From the NCBI RefSeq assembly GCF_019649055.1, contig NW_026570239.1, positions 558,001 to 622,000 on the forward strand: a stretch of DNA of 64,000 nucleotides, written 5' to 3'. This DNA comes from Paramacrobiotus metropolitanus (lineage: Eukaryota; Tardigrada; Eutardigrada; Parachela; Macrobiotidae). Below are positions 1-12,154 of this stretch, piece after piece (position 1 is the first letter of the stretch; the number at the start of each line of letters is the position of its first letter). Made by a program: the position numbers and the translations under genes. Under the pieces are notes generated by a model. That model did not search any database and was not told the DNA's origin. It saw only the letters and a list, made by a program, of their open reading frames with translations.

Positions 1-3000
1 ACAAAGTCCGATAGTTGAGCGTGTGACCGAGCTACCACTGCTGTCCGGCGCAGAAAGCCCGGGAGGTGAGCGGGTGACCGCGCTGTCACTACTGTCCAGT
101 GTACAAAGCCCGTTAGGTGAGCGGGTGACCGAGCTACCACTGCTGTCCGGCGCAGAAAGCCGGGGAGGTGATACGAGTGACCGAGCTGTCACTACTGTCA
201 GTGTACAAAGTCCGTTGGTTGAGCGGGTGACCGAGCTACCACTGCTGTCCGGCGCAGAAAGCCCGGGAGATGAGCAGGTGACCGAGCTGTCACTACTGTC
301 CAGTGTACAAAGTCCGTTAGTTGAGCGTGTGACCGAGCTACCACTGCTGTCCGGCGCAGAAAGCCCGGGAGGTGAGCGGGTGACCGCGCTGTCACTACTG
401 TCCAGTGTACAAAGTCCGTTAGTTGAGCGTGTGACCGAGCTACCTCTGTTGTCCGGCGCAGAAAGCCCGGGAGGTGAGCGGGTGACCGCGCTGTCACTGC
501 TGTCCAGTGTACAAAGCCCGTTAGGTGAGCGGGTGACCGAGCTACCACTGCTGTCCGGCGCAGAAAGCCCGGGAGGTGACACGAGTGACTGAGCTGTCAC
601 TACTGTCAGTGTACAAAGTCCGTTGGTTGAGCGGGTGACCGAGCTACCACTGCTGTCCGGCGCAGAAAGCCCGGGAGATGAGCAGGTGACCGAGCTGTCA
701 CTACTGTCCAGTGTACAAAGCCCGTTGGTTGAGCGGGTGACCGAGCTACCACTGCTGTCCGGCGTAGAAAGCCCGGGAGATGAGCAGGTGACCGAGCTGT
801 CACTACTGTCCAGTGTACAAAGTCCGTTAGTTGAGCGTGTGACCGAGCTACCACTGCTGTCCGGCGTAGAAAGCCCGGGAGATGAGCAGGTGACCGCGCT
901 GTCACTACTGTCCAGTGTACAAAGCCCGTTGGTTGAGCGGGTGACCGAGCTACCACTGCTGTCCGGCGCAGAAAGCCCGGGAGATGAGCAGGTGACCGAG
1001 CTGTCACTACTGTCCAGTGTACAAAGCCCGTTGGTTGAGCGGGTGACCGAGCTACCACTGCTGTCCGGCGTAGAAAGCCCGGGAGATGAGCAGGTGACCG
1101 AGCTGTCACTACTGTCCAGTGTACAAAGTCCGTTAGTTGAGCGTGTGACCGAGCTACCACTGCTGTCCGGCGCAGAAAGCCCGGGAGGTGAGCGGGTGAC
1201 CGCGCTGTCACTACTGTCCAGTTTACAAAGCCCGTTGGTTGAGCGGGTGACCGAGCTTCCACTGCTGTCCGGCGCAGAAAGCCCGGGAGATGAGCAGGTG
1301 ACCCAGCTGTCACTACTGTCCAGTGTACAAAGTCCGTTAGTTGAGCGTGTGACCGAGCTACCACTGCTGTCCGGCGCAGAAAGCCCGGGAGGTGAGCGGG
1401 TGACCGCGCTGTCACTACTGTCCAGTGTACAAAGCCCGTTAGGTGAGCGGGTGACCGAGCTACCACTGCTGTCCGGCGCAGAAAGCCGGGGAGGTGATAC
1501 GAGTGACCGAGCTGTCACTACTGTCAGTGTACAAAGTCCGTTGGTTGAGCGGGTGACCGAGCTACCACTGCTGTCCGGCGCAGAAAGCCCGGGAGATGAG
1601 CAGGTGACCGAGCTGTCACTACTGTCCAGTGTACAAAGTCCGTTAGTTGAGCGTGTGACCGAGCTACCACTGCTGTCCGGCGCAGAAAGCCCGGGAGGTG
1701 AGCGGGTGACCGCGCTGTCACTACTGTCCAGTGTACAAAGTCCGTTAGTTGAGCGTGTGACCGAGCTACCTCTGTTGTCCGGCGCAGAAAGCCCGGGAGG
1801 TGAGCGGGTGACCGCGCTGTCACTGCTGTCCAGTGTACAAAGCCCGTTAGGTGAGCGGGTGACCGAGCTACCACTGCTGTCCGGCGCAGAAAGCCCGGGA
1901 GGTGACACGAGTGACTGAGCTGTCACTACTGTCAGTGTACAAAGTCCGTTGGTTGAGCGGGTGACCGAGCTACCACTGCTGTCCGGCGTAGAAAGCCCGG
2001 GAGATGAGCAGGTGACCGCGCTGTCACTACTGTCCAGTGTACAAAGCCCGTTGGTTGAGCGGGTGACCGAGCTACCACTGCTGTCCGGCGCAGAAAGCCC
2101 GGGAGATGAGCAGGTGACCGAGCTGTCACTACTGTCCAGTGTACAAAGCCCGTTGGTTGAGCGGGTGACCGAGCTACCACTGCTGTCCGGCGTAGAAAGC
2201 CCGGGAGATGAGCATGTGACCGAGCTGTCACTACTGTCAGTGTACAGAGTCCGTTGGTTGAGCAAGTGACCGAGCTACCACTGCTGTCCGGCACAGAAAG
2301 CCCGGGAGATGAGCAGGTGACCGAGCTGTCACTACTGTCCAGTGTACAAAGTCCGTTAGTTGAGCGTGTGACCGAGCTACCACTGCTGTCCGGCGCAGAA
2401 AGCCCGGGAGGTGAGCGGGTGACCGCGCTGTCACTACTGTCCAGTGTACAAAGCCCGTTAGGTGAGCTGGTGACGGAGCTACCACTGCTGTCCGGCGCAG
2501 AAAGCCCGGGAGATGAGCAGGTGACCGAGCTGTCACTACTGTCCAGTGTACAAAGTCCGTTAGTTGAGCGTGTGACCGAGTTACCACTGCTGTCCGGCGC
2601 AGAAAGCCCGGGAGGTGAGCGGGTGACCGCGCTGTCACTACTGTCCAGTGTACAAAGCCCGTTGGTTGAGCGTGTGACCGAGCTACCACTGCTGTCCGGC
2701 GCAGAAAGCCCGGGAGGTGAGCGGTTGACCGCGCTGTCACTACTGTCCAGTGTACAAAGCCCGTTGGTTGAGCGGGTGACCGAGCTACCACTGCTGTCCG
2801 GCGCAGAAAGCCCGGAAGATGAGCAGGTGACCCAGCTGTCACTACTGTCAAGTGTACAAAGTCCGATAGTTGAGCGTGTGACCGAGCTACCACTGCTGTC
2901 CGGCGCAGAAAGCCCGGGAGGTGAGCGGGTGACCGCGCTGTCACTACTGTCCAGTGTACAAAGCCCGTTAGGTGAGCGGGTGACCGAGCTACCACTGCTG

Positions 3001-4390
3001 TCCGGCGCAGAAAGCCGGGAGGTGATACGAGTGACCGAGCTGTCACTACTGTCAGTGTACAAAGTCCGTTGGTTGAGCGGGTGACCGAGCTACCACTGCT
3101 GTCCGGCGCAGAAAGCCCGGGAGATGAGCAGGTGACCGAGCTGTCACTACTGTCCAGTGTACAAAGTCCGTTAGTTGAGCGTGTGACCGAGCTACCACTG
3201 CTGTCCGGCGCAGAAAGCCCGGGAGGTGAGCGGGTGACCGCGCTGTCACTACTGTCCAGTGTACAAAGTCCGTTAGTTGAGCGTGTGACCGAGCTACCTC
3301 TGTTGTCCGGCGCAGAAAGCCCGGGAGGTGAGCGGGTGACCGCGCTGTCACTACTGTCCAGTGTACAAAGCCCGTTAGGTGAGCGGGTGACCGAGCTACC
3401 ACTGCTGTCCGGCGCAGAAAGCCCGGGAGGTGATACGAGTGACTGAGCTGTCACTACTGTCAGTGTACAAAGTCCGTTGGTTGAGCGGGTGGCCGAGCTA
3501 CCACTGCTGTCCGGCGTAGAAAGCCCGGGAGATGAGCAGGTGACCGAGCTGTCACTACTGTCCAGTGTACAAAGTCCGTTAGTTGAGCGTGTGACCGAGC
3601 TACCACTGCTGTCCGGCGCAGAAAGCCCGGGAGGTGAGCGGGTGACCGCGCTGTCACTACTGTCCAGTGTACAAAGCCCGTTGGTTGAGCGGTTGACCGA
3701 GCTACCACTGCTGTCCGGCGCAGAAAGCCCGGGAGATGAGCAGGTGACCGAGCTGTCACTACTGTCCAGTGTACAAAGTCCGTTAGTTGAGCGTGTGACC
3801 GAGCTACCACTGCTGTCCGGCGCAGAAAGCCGGGGAGGTGAGCGGGTGACCGCGCTGTCACTACTGTCCAGTGTACAAAGCCCGTTGGTTGAGCGGGTGA
3901 CCGAGCTACCACTGCTGTCCGGCGCAGAAAGCCCGGGAGATGAGCAGGTGACCGCGCTGTCACTACTGTCCAGTGTACAAAGCCCGTTAGGTGAGCGGGT
4001 GACCGAGCTACCACTGCTGTCCGGCGCAGAAAGCCGGGGAGGTGATACGAGTGACCGAGCTGTCACTACTGTCAGTGTACAAAGTCCGTTGGTTGAGCGG
4101 GTGACCGAGCTACCACTGCTGTCCGGCGCAGAAAGCCCGGGAGATGAGCATGTGACCGAGCTGTCACTGCATCCCGGGGCAGAAACCCGGGTGGTGAGCG
4201 GGTGACCGAGCTGTCATTATTGTACAGTGTACATGAGTGACCGAGCTACCACTACTGTCCTGCGAACGGAACCGGTTAGCTAAGCAAGTAATCGAGCCAC
4301 CACTACTGACCGGACATACACCACTGGGCACACACCAACTTCCAGTGAAATGAGCCAGTGAAGTGATGAGTTACCGAACTGGTGAGCCAG
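1..4390. repeat. Minisatellite array, 102-bp unit made of two 51-bp halves
   Basis: About 41 tandem copies of a 102-bp GC-rich unit run from base 1 to about 4220, with a degenerate tail to about 4390. Each unit is two diverged 51-bp halves that share GTGACCGAGCT-type cores; read on the plus strand the halves give 17-residue motifs such as VERVTELPLLSGAESPG and DEQVTELSLLSSVQSPL. Because 102 is a multiple of three, several frames on both strands stay open, so long ORFs are expected by chance. There is higher-order structure: a block near 1-620 recurs at 1327-1946 (shift 1326 bp, 13 units) with few differences. The plus frame is broken by TGA at 593, 1919 and 3447 (CGA changed to TGA) and by frame changes near 2240 and 3014. 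I treat it as non-coding satellite DNA; a decayed repetitive protein gene is the alternative. The array runs off the left edge. Confidence 0.9.
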
Positions 4391-4435
4391 TGCACTATCA
4401 CTGTTTCGAATTTCACACCTTATAGAGTATATCCC

Positions 4436-5242
4436 TCACACCTTATAGAGTATAGAGTATAGAATGCAGTACATCCCTAAAAATTCTTCATCGCACATCG
4501 GTTCCGGCTTCGCGTGATGGCACCTGGGTGGTCGGTAAGGGCGGGATGCTCTTGCCGGCTTCGTGCTGTTGCACCCCTTCTGGAGATACACTAGGCTGTC
4601 ATTCGTGACGCAGACGAGATACGCGGGGCAGCCCTGCGCCGACACCACCGCGTCCACCCATAAACTCAATAATGCCGGCTCCACCGACTGCCCAGTTCGA
4701 TATTCCCGCGGCAGGCTGCAAGTCCGAGAGAGGAAATCGCCCGACCTGACAGCAGGTGCCCTCCAGTCAGGGGCCGCTACGCGGACCCCGAGAGTGCTGA
4801 CGTATTTGTTGACGCTGCTCTCACCCAGTTGGATGCGGACATACGCGTATTCACTCCACAGGAGCCGGCGCAGGAGACACACCGCCGGGTACCACGTCCA
4901 TGGGCGGTCGGCCGCCGCGCGAGCGAGGACATGAAAGCTCAACGCACCTTGGTGCTCTGCGTTCCAGTCCTGGTAGGGACTAAAACGATGTTCGGGGGAA
5001 CTGCGGCAGTACAACGCCTTTTTGAACGGGACACGCTGCGAGCGTCGTCCGGGCACGCCGAAATCCACGAGCAGGCCGCGGTTAGCGGTACTTCTGACCA
5101 GACCACGTTCGAGAATCCCGTTGGCATTCTGCACATCCACCGCGTTCCACTCGTAGATGTCTGTACCGGGATAAATCTCGCAAAATGGCGACGTGTCGGA
5201 ACAATTAAACGATCGGATTTCGTTGCTGTACTGCCTGGACAT
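4436..5242 (-). pseudogene. U1: orphan exon 1 of the F-box array family, exons 2-4 absent
   Basis: This is a copy of the family's first exon, read on the minus strand from an ATG at 5242 (MSRQYSNEIRSFNCSD). It keeps the family blocks: EIYPGTDIYEWNAVDV near residue 20, LLVDFGVPGRRS, then ARAAADRPWTWYPAV and VEPALLSLWVDAVVS. In complete siblings exon 1 ends at a CTG followed by a GTRNGN donor; that donor cannot be found here, and the frame runs through unrelated sequence to a stop at 4436. Downstream in the direction of transcription lies only the minisatellite, so no F-box exon can follow. It is most likely a broken unit cut off by satellite growth or rearrangement. A shortened expressed protein is possible. 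The longer ORF to 5278 begins with TTG, not ATG. Confidence 0.7.
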
Positions 5243-6747
5243 GCTGGGATTAAATGACTGCTTGATCCAATATGCCAATCACTGGCACGGAATAAAACAA
5301 CGGGATTTTGCGAATGCTGTATTCGCTGTGCTGTGCTCAGTGTGCTGTAACAAAATATGGCTAAAAATCAACGCCAGACGTTCAGCATCGCCGACTGCTG
5401 TTTATATCCGTAACTGTTTCTCTGTACCCTGAGATTCCATATGGCATGTACAGATACGATTACACACTGAAGACATAATACGGCTTTAATAAAGATTGTC
5501 GCCCTGCGGCGTTATTACGCTGCGCCTACATTCTATGTGGATTAATAGCGCTCAGCTGGCTGCCCGTTCAGCCACATAAGTCCATAACTACCCTCAAGGC
5601 ACAAATACAGCTGATCGGATGGCAGGGAGAAGACGGGGAAGTACACTGTAAGAGTAAACAATTCCGCCCAATCAGATTACAGTAGCCACGGCAGCCAGTG
5701 CAGTTGCTGCACAGATAATCAGCTTGGCAACGGGTAGGTTTTCTCTCTCCTCTTTATTATCAACACAGAGCGCAGTGGACATGGCCAGCCGAATAACCGG
5801 ACGGAAGCGGTAGGCAATACGGGAGTACGCTGTTCACTACAGTCAACGCACCTTGGTGCTCTGCGTTCCAGTCCTGGTAGGGACTAAAACGATGTTCGGG
5901 GGAACTGCGGCAGTACAACGCCTTTTTGAACGGGACACGCTGCGAGCGTCGTCCGGGCACGCCGAAATCCACGAGCAGGCCGCGGTTAGCGGTACTTCTG
6001 ACCAGACCACGTTCGAGAATCCCGTTGGCATTCTGCACATCCACCGCGTTCCACTCGTAGATGTCTGTACCGGGATAAATCTCGCAAAATGGCGACGTGT
6101 CGGAACAATTAAACGATCGGATTTCGTTGCTGTACTGCCTGGACATGCTGGGATTAAATGACTGCTTGATCCAATATGCCAATCACTGGCACGGAATAAA
6201 ACAACGGGATTTTGCGAATGCTGTATTCGCTGTGCTGTGCTCAGTGTGCTGTAACAAAAATATGGCTAAAAATCAACGCCAGACGTTCAGCATCGCCGAC
6301 TGCTGTTTATATCCGTAACTGTTTCTCTGTACCCTGAGATTCCATATGGCATGTACAGATACGATTACACACTGAAGACATAATACGGCTTTAATAAAGA
6401 TTGTCGCCCTGCGGCGTTATTACGCTGCGCCTACATTCTATGTGGATTAATAGCGCTCAGCTGGCTGCCCGTTCAGCCACATAAGTCCATAACTACCCTC
6501 AAGGCACAAATACAGCTGATCGGATGGCAGGGAGAAGACGGGGAAGTACACTGTAAGAGTAAACAATTCCGCCCAATCAGATTACAGTAGCCACGGCAGC
6601 CAGTGCAGTTGCTGCACAGATAATCAGCTTGGCAACGGGTAGGTTTTCTCTCTCCTCTTTATTATCAACACAGAGCGCAGTGGACATGGCCAGCCGAATA
6701 ACCGGACGGAAGCGGTAGGCAATACGGGAGTACGCTGTTCACTACAG
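4939..6747. repeat. Recent 904-bp direct tandem duplication
   Basis: Bases 4939-5842 are repeated almost perfectly at 5843-6747. By eye the only difference found is one extra A in the second copy (the A-run near 6256). The segment holds the 5' part of U1 exon 1, its start codon and about 600 bp of upstream sequence. Copies this similar point to a very recent event, or to an assembly artefact. Confidence 0.9.
5843..6146 (-). pseudogene. U1': truncated duplicate of U1 exon 1
   Basis: This is the first 101 codons of the U1 exon 1, copied by the 904-bp tandem duplication, starting at an ATG at 6146. The family sequence stops after the residues AEHQGAL at the duplication junction, and the frame then runs into the duplicated upstream region, ending at 5760. 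It lacks the second half of the exon 1 module and all later exons. Transcription from its own copy of the upstream region would read straight into U1. It is a by-product of the duplication rather than a working gene. Confidence 0.75.
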
Positions 6748-7457
6748 TCTCTGCCCTACTCGATACGTTTTACCGACTGTGCCCTCCCTGCCTGGCCCGC
6801 GTCAGAAACAATCAAAACGAGCCGGCAGTACGATCGCTCCGTTTCAGAAAAAAATTGCTGCTGTTGACAACCTTGACATATTGCTTACCCAAGTTAACGA
6901 GACTGTTTACGAAGAGTTGACTTCAAGATTTAAAGTTAAAACTTCAAAAACAATTTAAAAAATAAGGAATGTCACAAACGATAGTATTTGCTATCGCATG
7001 TCTGCCGCGACAGATAATCAGGTAGCCACCAATGTTAACGTTCAGATATTTTAGAATTTTATTTGTATTAGGGACCCATGATACAATAGGAATACATGTA
7101 TACCGGAAGTGTACAAGCAGCACAATAAAAATAAGCGTTTACTGTTTAGAGTGGCAGTTTACATACTCTGTACATCCGGCCTTTAACAGACATTAAGATA
7201 TATCAGGGGCAGACAATTGTTTTGACAAGCACTCCCTGTACTTGCTGCCATCTCCCGTCTGGAGTATGAAGTTGTGGCTAAACATGGTGCTTATGGACCG
7301 CGCCTAATTTAGCCTCATGGCTCATGCATTGCCGCATCGTAATACTTCAGCCGGGTGACAACAGCAAGTACAAGATTCCTTGCTAACTCTAAGCCATTGA
7401 CGGCTCCTTTTATTTGGAGCAAGAAGACGTAGCTCGCTCATTCAGCTACCACAAAAT
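6748..7457. other. Non-coding stretch between U1' and U2
   Basis: No supported gene. The part at about 7205-7385 is a dispersed repeat, listed separately. The rest is AT-rich with no open frame resembling the neighbouring family. Confidence 0.6.
7205..7385. repeat. Dispersed repeat, copy 1
   Basis: About 180 bp that matches 26795-26975 in the same orientation, with shared blocks such as GTGGCTAAACATGGTGCTTA and AGCCGGGTGAC. Differences are scattered substitutions and small indels, so this is an old dispersed element or a segment duplicated with the gene array. It lies just beyond the 3' end of U2. Confidence 0.6.
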
Positions 7458-10266
7458 TTATTGTAAATCTCTCGGAGCATATCTTGACGGAGTCCTACCA
7501 AACCCAGTGCAGCGGTTTTTCGGTGGGTCAGACGATCGGTCGCAAATAAAATGATTGCAGATCCACTGTGGGCGCGACATCATGGTCAGATTGAGTACCC
7601 ACAACGTCAGCGTGGACAACGTCGTCACATCTAAACGGCACAGCGCTTCCTTTGACCAGGCATACTCCCGGTGGTAGCGGTTCGTCAGACGCGGATCCTT
7701 GCATTGATATGCCAGCAAAATCTTCAAAATTCAAAAAGAATGTCATGTTTTCAGCCTTGAGTCACTCTCCAAATTTGAATGGCGTTCCTACCCTTTCTAT
7801 GGTGGTGTAACCGTCTGACTTTCCGCTGACTTGCGCTTCCTTCGCAATCCATCGTCCCAACCCCATGATGTCCAGGGGAATCCGCAACAACTGCCGCTCC
7901 AGCAGTTCATACAGTTCCGTTTGCGTCTCCATCAACGTGTCCCGAATGGGACTGACGTCAGTGCCACACCAAGCTCGTTGTTCTTACCTCCGATGCCGCT
8001 GAAGCGGCAATTACGCCAGATGATACACTCCACCGCGGCGGCCGCACCGGCACAGGCGTTGGCAAAAGCTTCACCTCCTCGGGGAGGCGGTCGTCCCCGA
8101 GATCCCAGAGGCAGCGATTAGCCAGGACCTGTTTAACAAAAGGATACTCCGCGCGACTGAATATTAGATAAATTTTATTACAACACGCATTTATGATTTA
8201 CCGAAGTACTCTAATACGTAATATAATGCGAAGATCGTTATAAAACCGAACACCGATCGCTACAACATGGATCTAGTATCATTTTTAAAATCTGAAACGA
8301 ATTTAAAAAAAAATATTTTGATAAGTTGAAAAGTGTGTTGAAAATGTTGTTGAAAATTGAAATGTTTCGGGAGCAGATAATTTTGGTACAAACACAATTT
8401 ATAGCATTCCTACGAATCACCTGAAGAGTGAAGGCCACGCGCTACCGGCGCATTTACCTGTAACTTTCGCTGGCGGGTTCCAAACTGCTCGTACACGACG
8501 CTGATCAGGCGCAGGGCGTCGCTAAGGTCTTGCAGCGGCAGACATTGCCTCGCATTGGTCACGACGACCACCTCCGTGGCGGCGGTTAACTGCCAGATGA
8601 CGCACATGCCAACGGAGCAAGCGTTACTGCCGGCGTTGTCGAAATAAAGTGTCAGGCGTTGAGTGGTGTATTCCTGGATAATAACCGTGTTCCATAGTGG
8701 GCAGACACGACGGTAAAACGGTCGCTCATTCGCGGACAAGTAGGAGAGGATTTCTCGCAAGAGTTCCGGTGGAATTGCTCTAAACATTTGCAGAGAATTT
8801 TGTGCCAGTGCGGCACGCAGAAGATTGAACCTGGGTCGGATGGTCCATTGGCCTTCAGCGTAGGTCCAACCGGCCTGTAGACGACGCGCCATCTCTTTTT
8901 TGGCTTGTTGATTTACCAGATCCTGTAACACAATTATGTACATCAGGTTCGCGCAGAGTGACCAAAGCCGTCTTCCCGCACTTTCTTTTGTTTCGAAAAA
9001 CCTTCTTTGCAAGCCACATCGCCGCTCTGAGCACGGGCTTACCTGAGAAACGATCGATTCAGCAATACTTTCTATTATTATTTTACTATTATCAAGGTAA
9101 ACTAGCCAAACTCCATTAACACACACTTTGAGACCATTGGAAATATTTTTGCTTAGGTTTTAAATACTTTGAATACTGAATACTTTTTAGTTTGATACTT
9201 GAATACTTTTTAGTTTGATTCTATGAAATAAAAATTTCCCAACCTACAGTAAGAATCGAGCATACAGCCTTAAGGTTTAAACCACAGCGTATTACCCGCA
9301 GAGTCACCCAGACTGCACGGGCCGATTAAGATAACATTTATTATTAATATTAATTTTAGAAAAATAATTTGCCTCGTTAGTCACAGTAAACATGAAAAGA
9401 TTGAAAAAATTAATTTTTTTTCGAATCATAAGCAATGAACATAAGGACATTCTTGAACATGTAGAGTCCTAGAGCATTCAAAACTATTTCTTAGAAACTA
9501 GATGCGGTCGGACGGTTCGTACCAGCTCAGCCTCTGACAGCGGTTCTGTCGAAGTAAAGTTATCCTGCAGATACAGCAGGCTTTCCTTGCGTACGCAGCT
9601 GGGGTACGCCCTGCAGGCGTACACCGACACCAGCCCTTCCACCCATAGACTCCACAGCGCCGGCTCTACGGGTCGTCCCACAAGGTACTCCGCCGGCAAT
9701 CTACACTCCCGCAAAATGTAATCATCCGGCCCGACAGTGCGCACCCCCCTGTCCCAACGCCCTAGCCGCACCCCCACGGGGCTTACAAATTGGGTCATGA
9801 CACTCCCATCCATGTAGATTTCGATATATGCGTACTTATTCCACAGAACCCGGTCCAACAGGAACACCGCCGGGTACCACGTCCATGGGCGGTCGGCCGC
9901 CGTTCGTGCGAGGGCCTCATGTTCAAAGCTGCCCACGGGTGCGGGGGGACGCGAGGCCTTTTTGTACTCCTTTTCCCAGTCTTCGGCAGGGGCGAAGCGC
10001 TTCTGTTGCGAACTGAGGCAGTGCAGCGCCTTTTTATGTTCAACGAACTCCGAGCGTCTGCCAGGCACACCGAAATCCACGAGCAAACCGCCGGGGACGG
10101 TGTCGATGACGAGACCGTGCTCGAGAAGTCCCTTGGCATTCTTCACATCCACCGCGTTCCATTGGTAGATGTCGGTGGCAGGATAAATCTCACAGAAAGA
10201 CGGCGAGTCGGAACAATTAAACGATCGTATTCCGGTGGTGCGCACGGCCTTTTCGAAAGCAGACAT
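7458..10266 (-). pseudogene. U2: F-box array gene with two 1-bp deletions in exon 3
   Basis: Minus-strand four-exon unit. Exon 1 is 10266-9523 (248 codons, ATG at 10266, ends GAGCTG before GTACGA). Exon 2 is 8922-8458 (155 codons; DLVNQQAKKEMARRLQAGW, then the F-box-like PPELLREILSYLSANERPFY, ending KLQ before GTAAAT). Exon 3 is 8128-7792. Exon 4 is 7721-7458, with TLSTLTLWVLN and a stop at 7458. Exons 1, 2 and 4 are open, but exon 3 is 337 bp where siblings have 339: one base is missing after the EVKLL codons and another before the block DVSPIRDTLMETQTELYELL. Together they destroy the reading frame. All splice sites are intact, so inactivation is recent, or the deletions are sequencing errors. 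The role inferred for the family is an SCF adaptor. Confidence 0.7.
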
Positions 10267-12154
10267 CTTACACAGAATTCACGCCGCGAAAAGTGTAACA
10301 CTGAGATTGAGAATTAGAAACAGGTCATAAATTCGAAAGCAGCATCCGTACTTTGTGATTGTTTTATTCCTTCTGTGTAGTCGAAACAATAATATTGCTA
10401 AGACTATTACGGAATGGCTATTGTTTGGAATCGGAGGCCCTCGGGCTCGGCCTTTATTGCGTTGCCCCCATGCACCACGTGGCATCTGCCGTACTATAGC
10501 ATGCGGGCAGAAATGACGAGAAGAAAATGATCTTTTGAATTAGTCTGTCTGGTGCTCTATTACTCTGATTTCCTGTTGTACTCTGGCTACTCCGCTATGA
10601 GCCAACAACCGAGGCCATAAGAGTGCGACAGGTAAATAGTGACACCGATTCACTGGACGAGGCAGCGGGGGGCACTCTCAATAATTAAGACTGCCAGACT
10701 GCTCCAAAAATAATTAATTTGGGATTACATTATGCGCTGTAGGCCCGCATTGCCATGAAACAATAGAAGGAGTAGACGTATTAATCTCCCATTATTTCGG
10801 TAGCGTGCACTCGGCAGTTATCGATGTCAATGGAACTAACATTTCACAAATTGTTCTTCATGCACTGTTTCGGTGTGGAATGCAGTTCACCATTTTCCGG
10901 GTCTTAACTAACACGTCACACGCCAAGATTACTGTAATTGCATTATACAATTATTACGTGTTATTATTATCGACCCAACAGTAGCCAAACTCCACTCAGG
11001 AGACTTTTAAGGCTACTGGAAAATATTTTTGTATTTTGGAAATTTTATGCTTTTTTTTGGTTGGATTTTATGAGCACAAAGTTACTCATCTCGGAATCGA
11101 ATCCTTTAAAAACGATTGAAAACTGTGTGTAGGTCACATTTCGCCGGAAACAGTCGGTCTAATCGTTTAAGTTTCGTATATACATGTAGATAAATTTGCA
11201 AAAACATTTTCTTTCATGGTTTCCGCAACGCTTTTGCCGTCCAATATATCATTTTTCAACAAAAATAATTGCTTTGCCCGTTGCTCTGATGTGCGCCCGG
11301 AGGCAACTCCGCCACATTTACCTTTATTTGATACACAAAGAAATCTGGCCTCAAATAAATCGACTTCCAGAGCGGTCAGGGGAATGCAGTGTCCCTTAAG
11401 CTCGAGCAAATAAAGTACCGTTTCGATATCCCACCAAAAGTCGCAGCAAAACGGTATTTAAAAACGCGCGCAAAGATTACTATTTACTAAATAGCTTCAG
11501 TAGGTCCCAGCTGAGACCCTGTTAGTTTTGCGGGTATGAGTTATATCTCGCAGTTACTTCGTACAGTAGGAAAATTCCGAAAACTTCGAATCCAGCTGCA
11601 TTGTGATGCACAGCTATCACGCGCCAAAATGACATTTCCCTGAACTGTGAAAATTAATTTTATCAGTATGTTACCAGCAGAAAGTACAACCGCTTCTCAG
11701 CGCAGCACTAGTGCATTTTCAGGTCATACGATATGGTGACGGGTCGCGGAATTTTCAATTTCCAACGCGGTGTGCTTTGGGGAGGGGTACTCAGAGCCAA
11801 AGGTCATTTTGAGACGCCATGGTAGTGGTTCTAGTGACCATCATTGTATACGGATGTCTACAGCATTACAGTAGCATATCTATACTTTTGTGTGACTATG
11901 GTCGAAATGCAACGATTGAACGATCCCAAGAATGTCTCCGACAGTAGAACGATCGTTAAGACGCTGATAGGTAATAACTACGGTGAGCGTGACTCACGCT
12001 CAAGCGAGACATTGCCTGCGGCTGGTTCTGCGACTAATGTGTGCAATGTGCATCGGCTTTGCCGTTGTTATCTCGGTCGGCTGGTCTGTTGCTCTGGCTT
12101 TTCCCACGGTAAAAAGCTAATTATTCTAACCGTACGAGTATGCGAAGCAGTTGC
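10267..12154. other. Non-coding region upstream of U2
   Basis: No gene can be supported. Short open frames here are AT-rich, lack a plausible start context or splice partners, and resemble nothing I recognise. The promoter of U2 should lie just above 10266, but no clear TATA box was found. Confidence 0.5.

Noticed and set aside
606-4066. Long minus-strand ORFs (up to 609 codons) in the satellite
   Set aside because: They are shadows of a 102-bp repeat, which keeps several frames open at once. They change frame at repeat indels and have no start or splice context.
9790-10317. Plus-strand ORFs opposite the exon 1 copies
   Set aside because: Similar antisense frames appear opposite every exon 1 copy, as expected from GC-rich codon use of the real minus-strand exon. 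They are not conserved as proteins.
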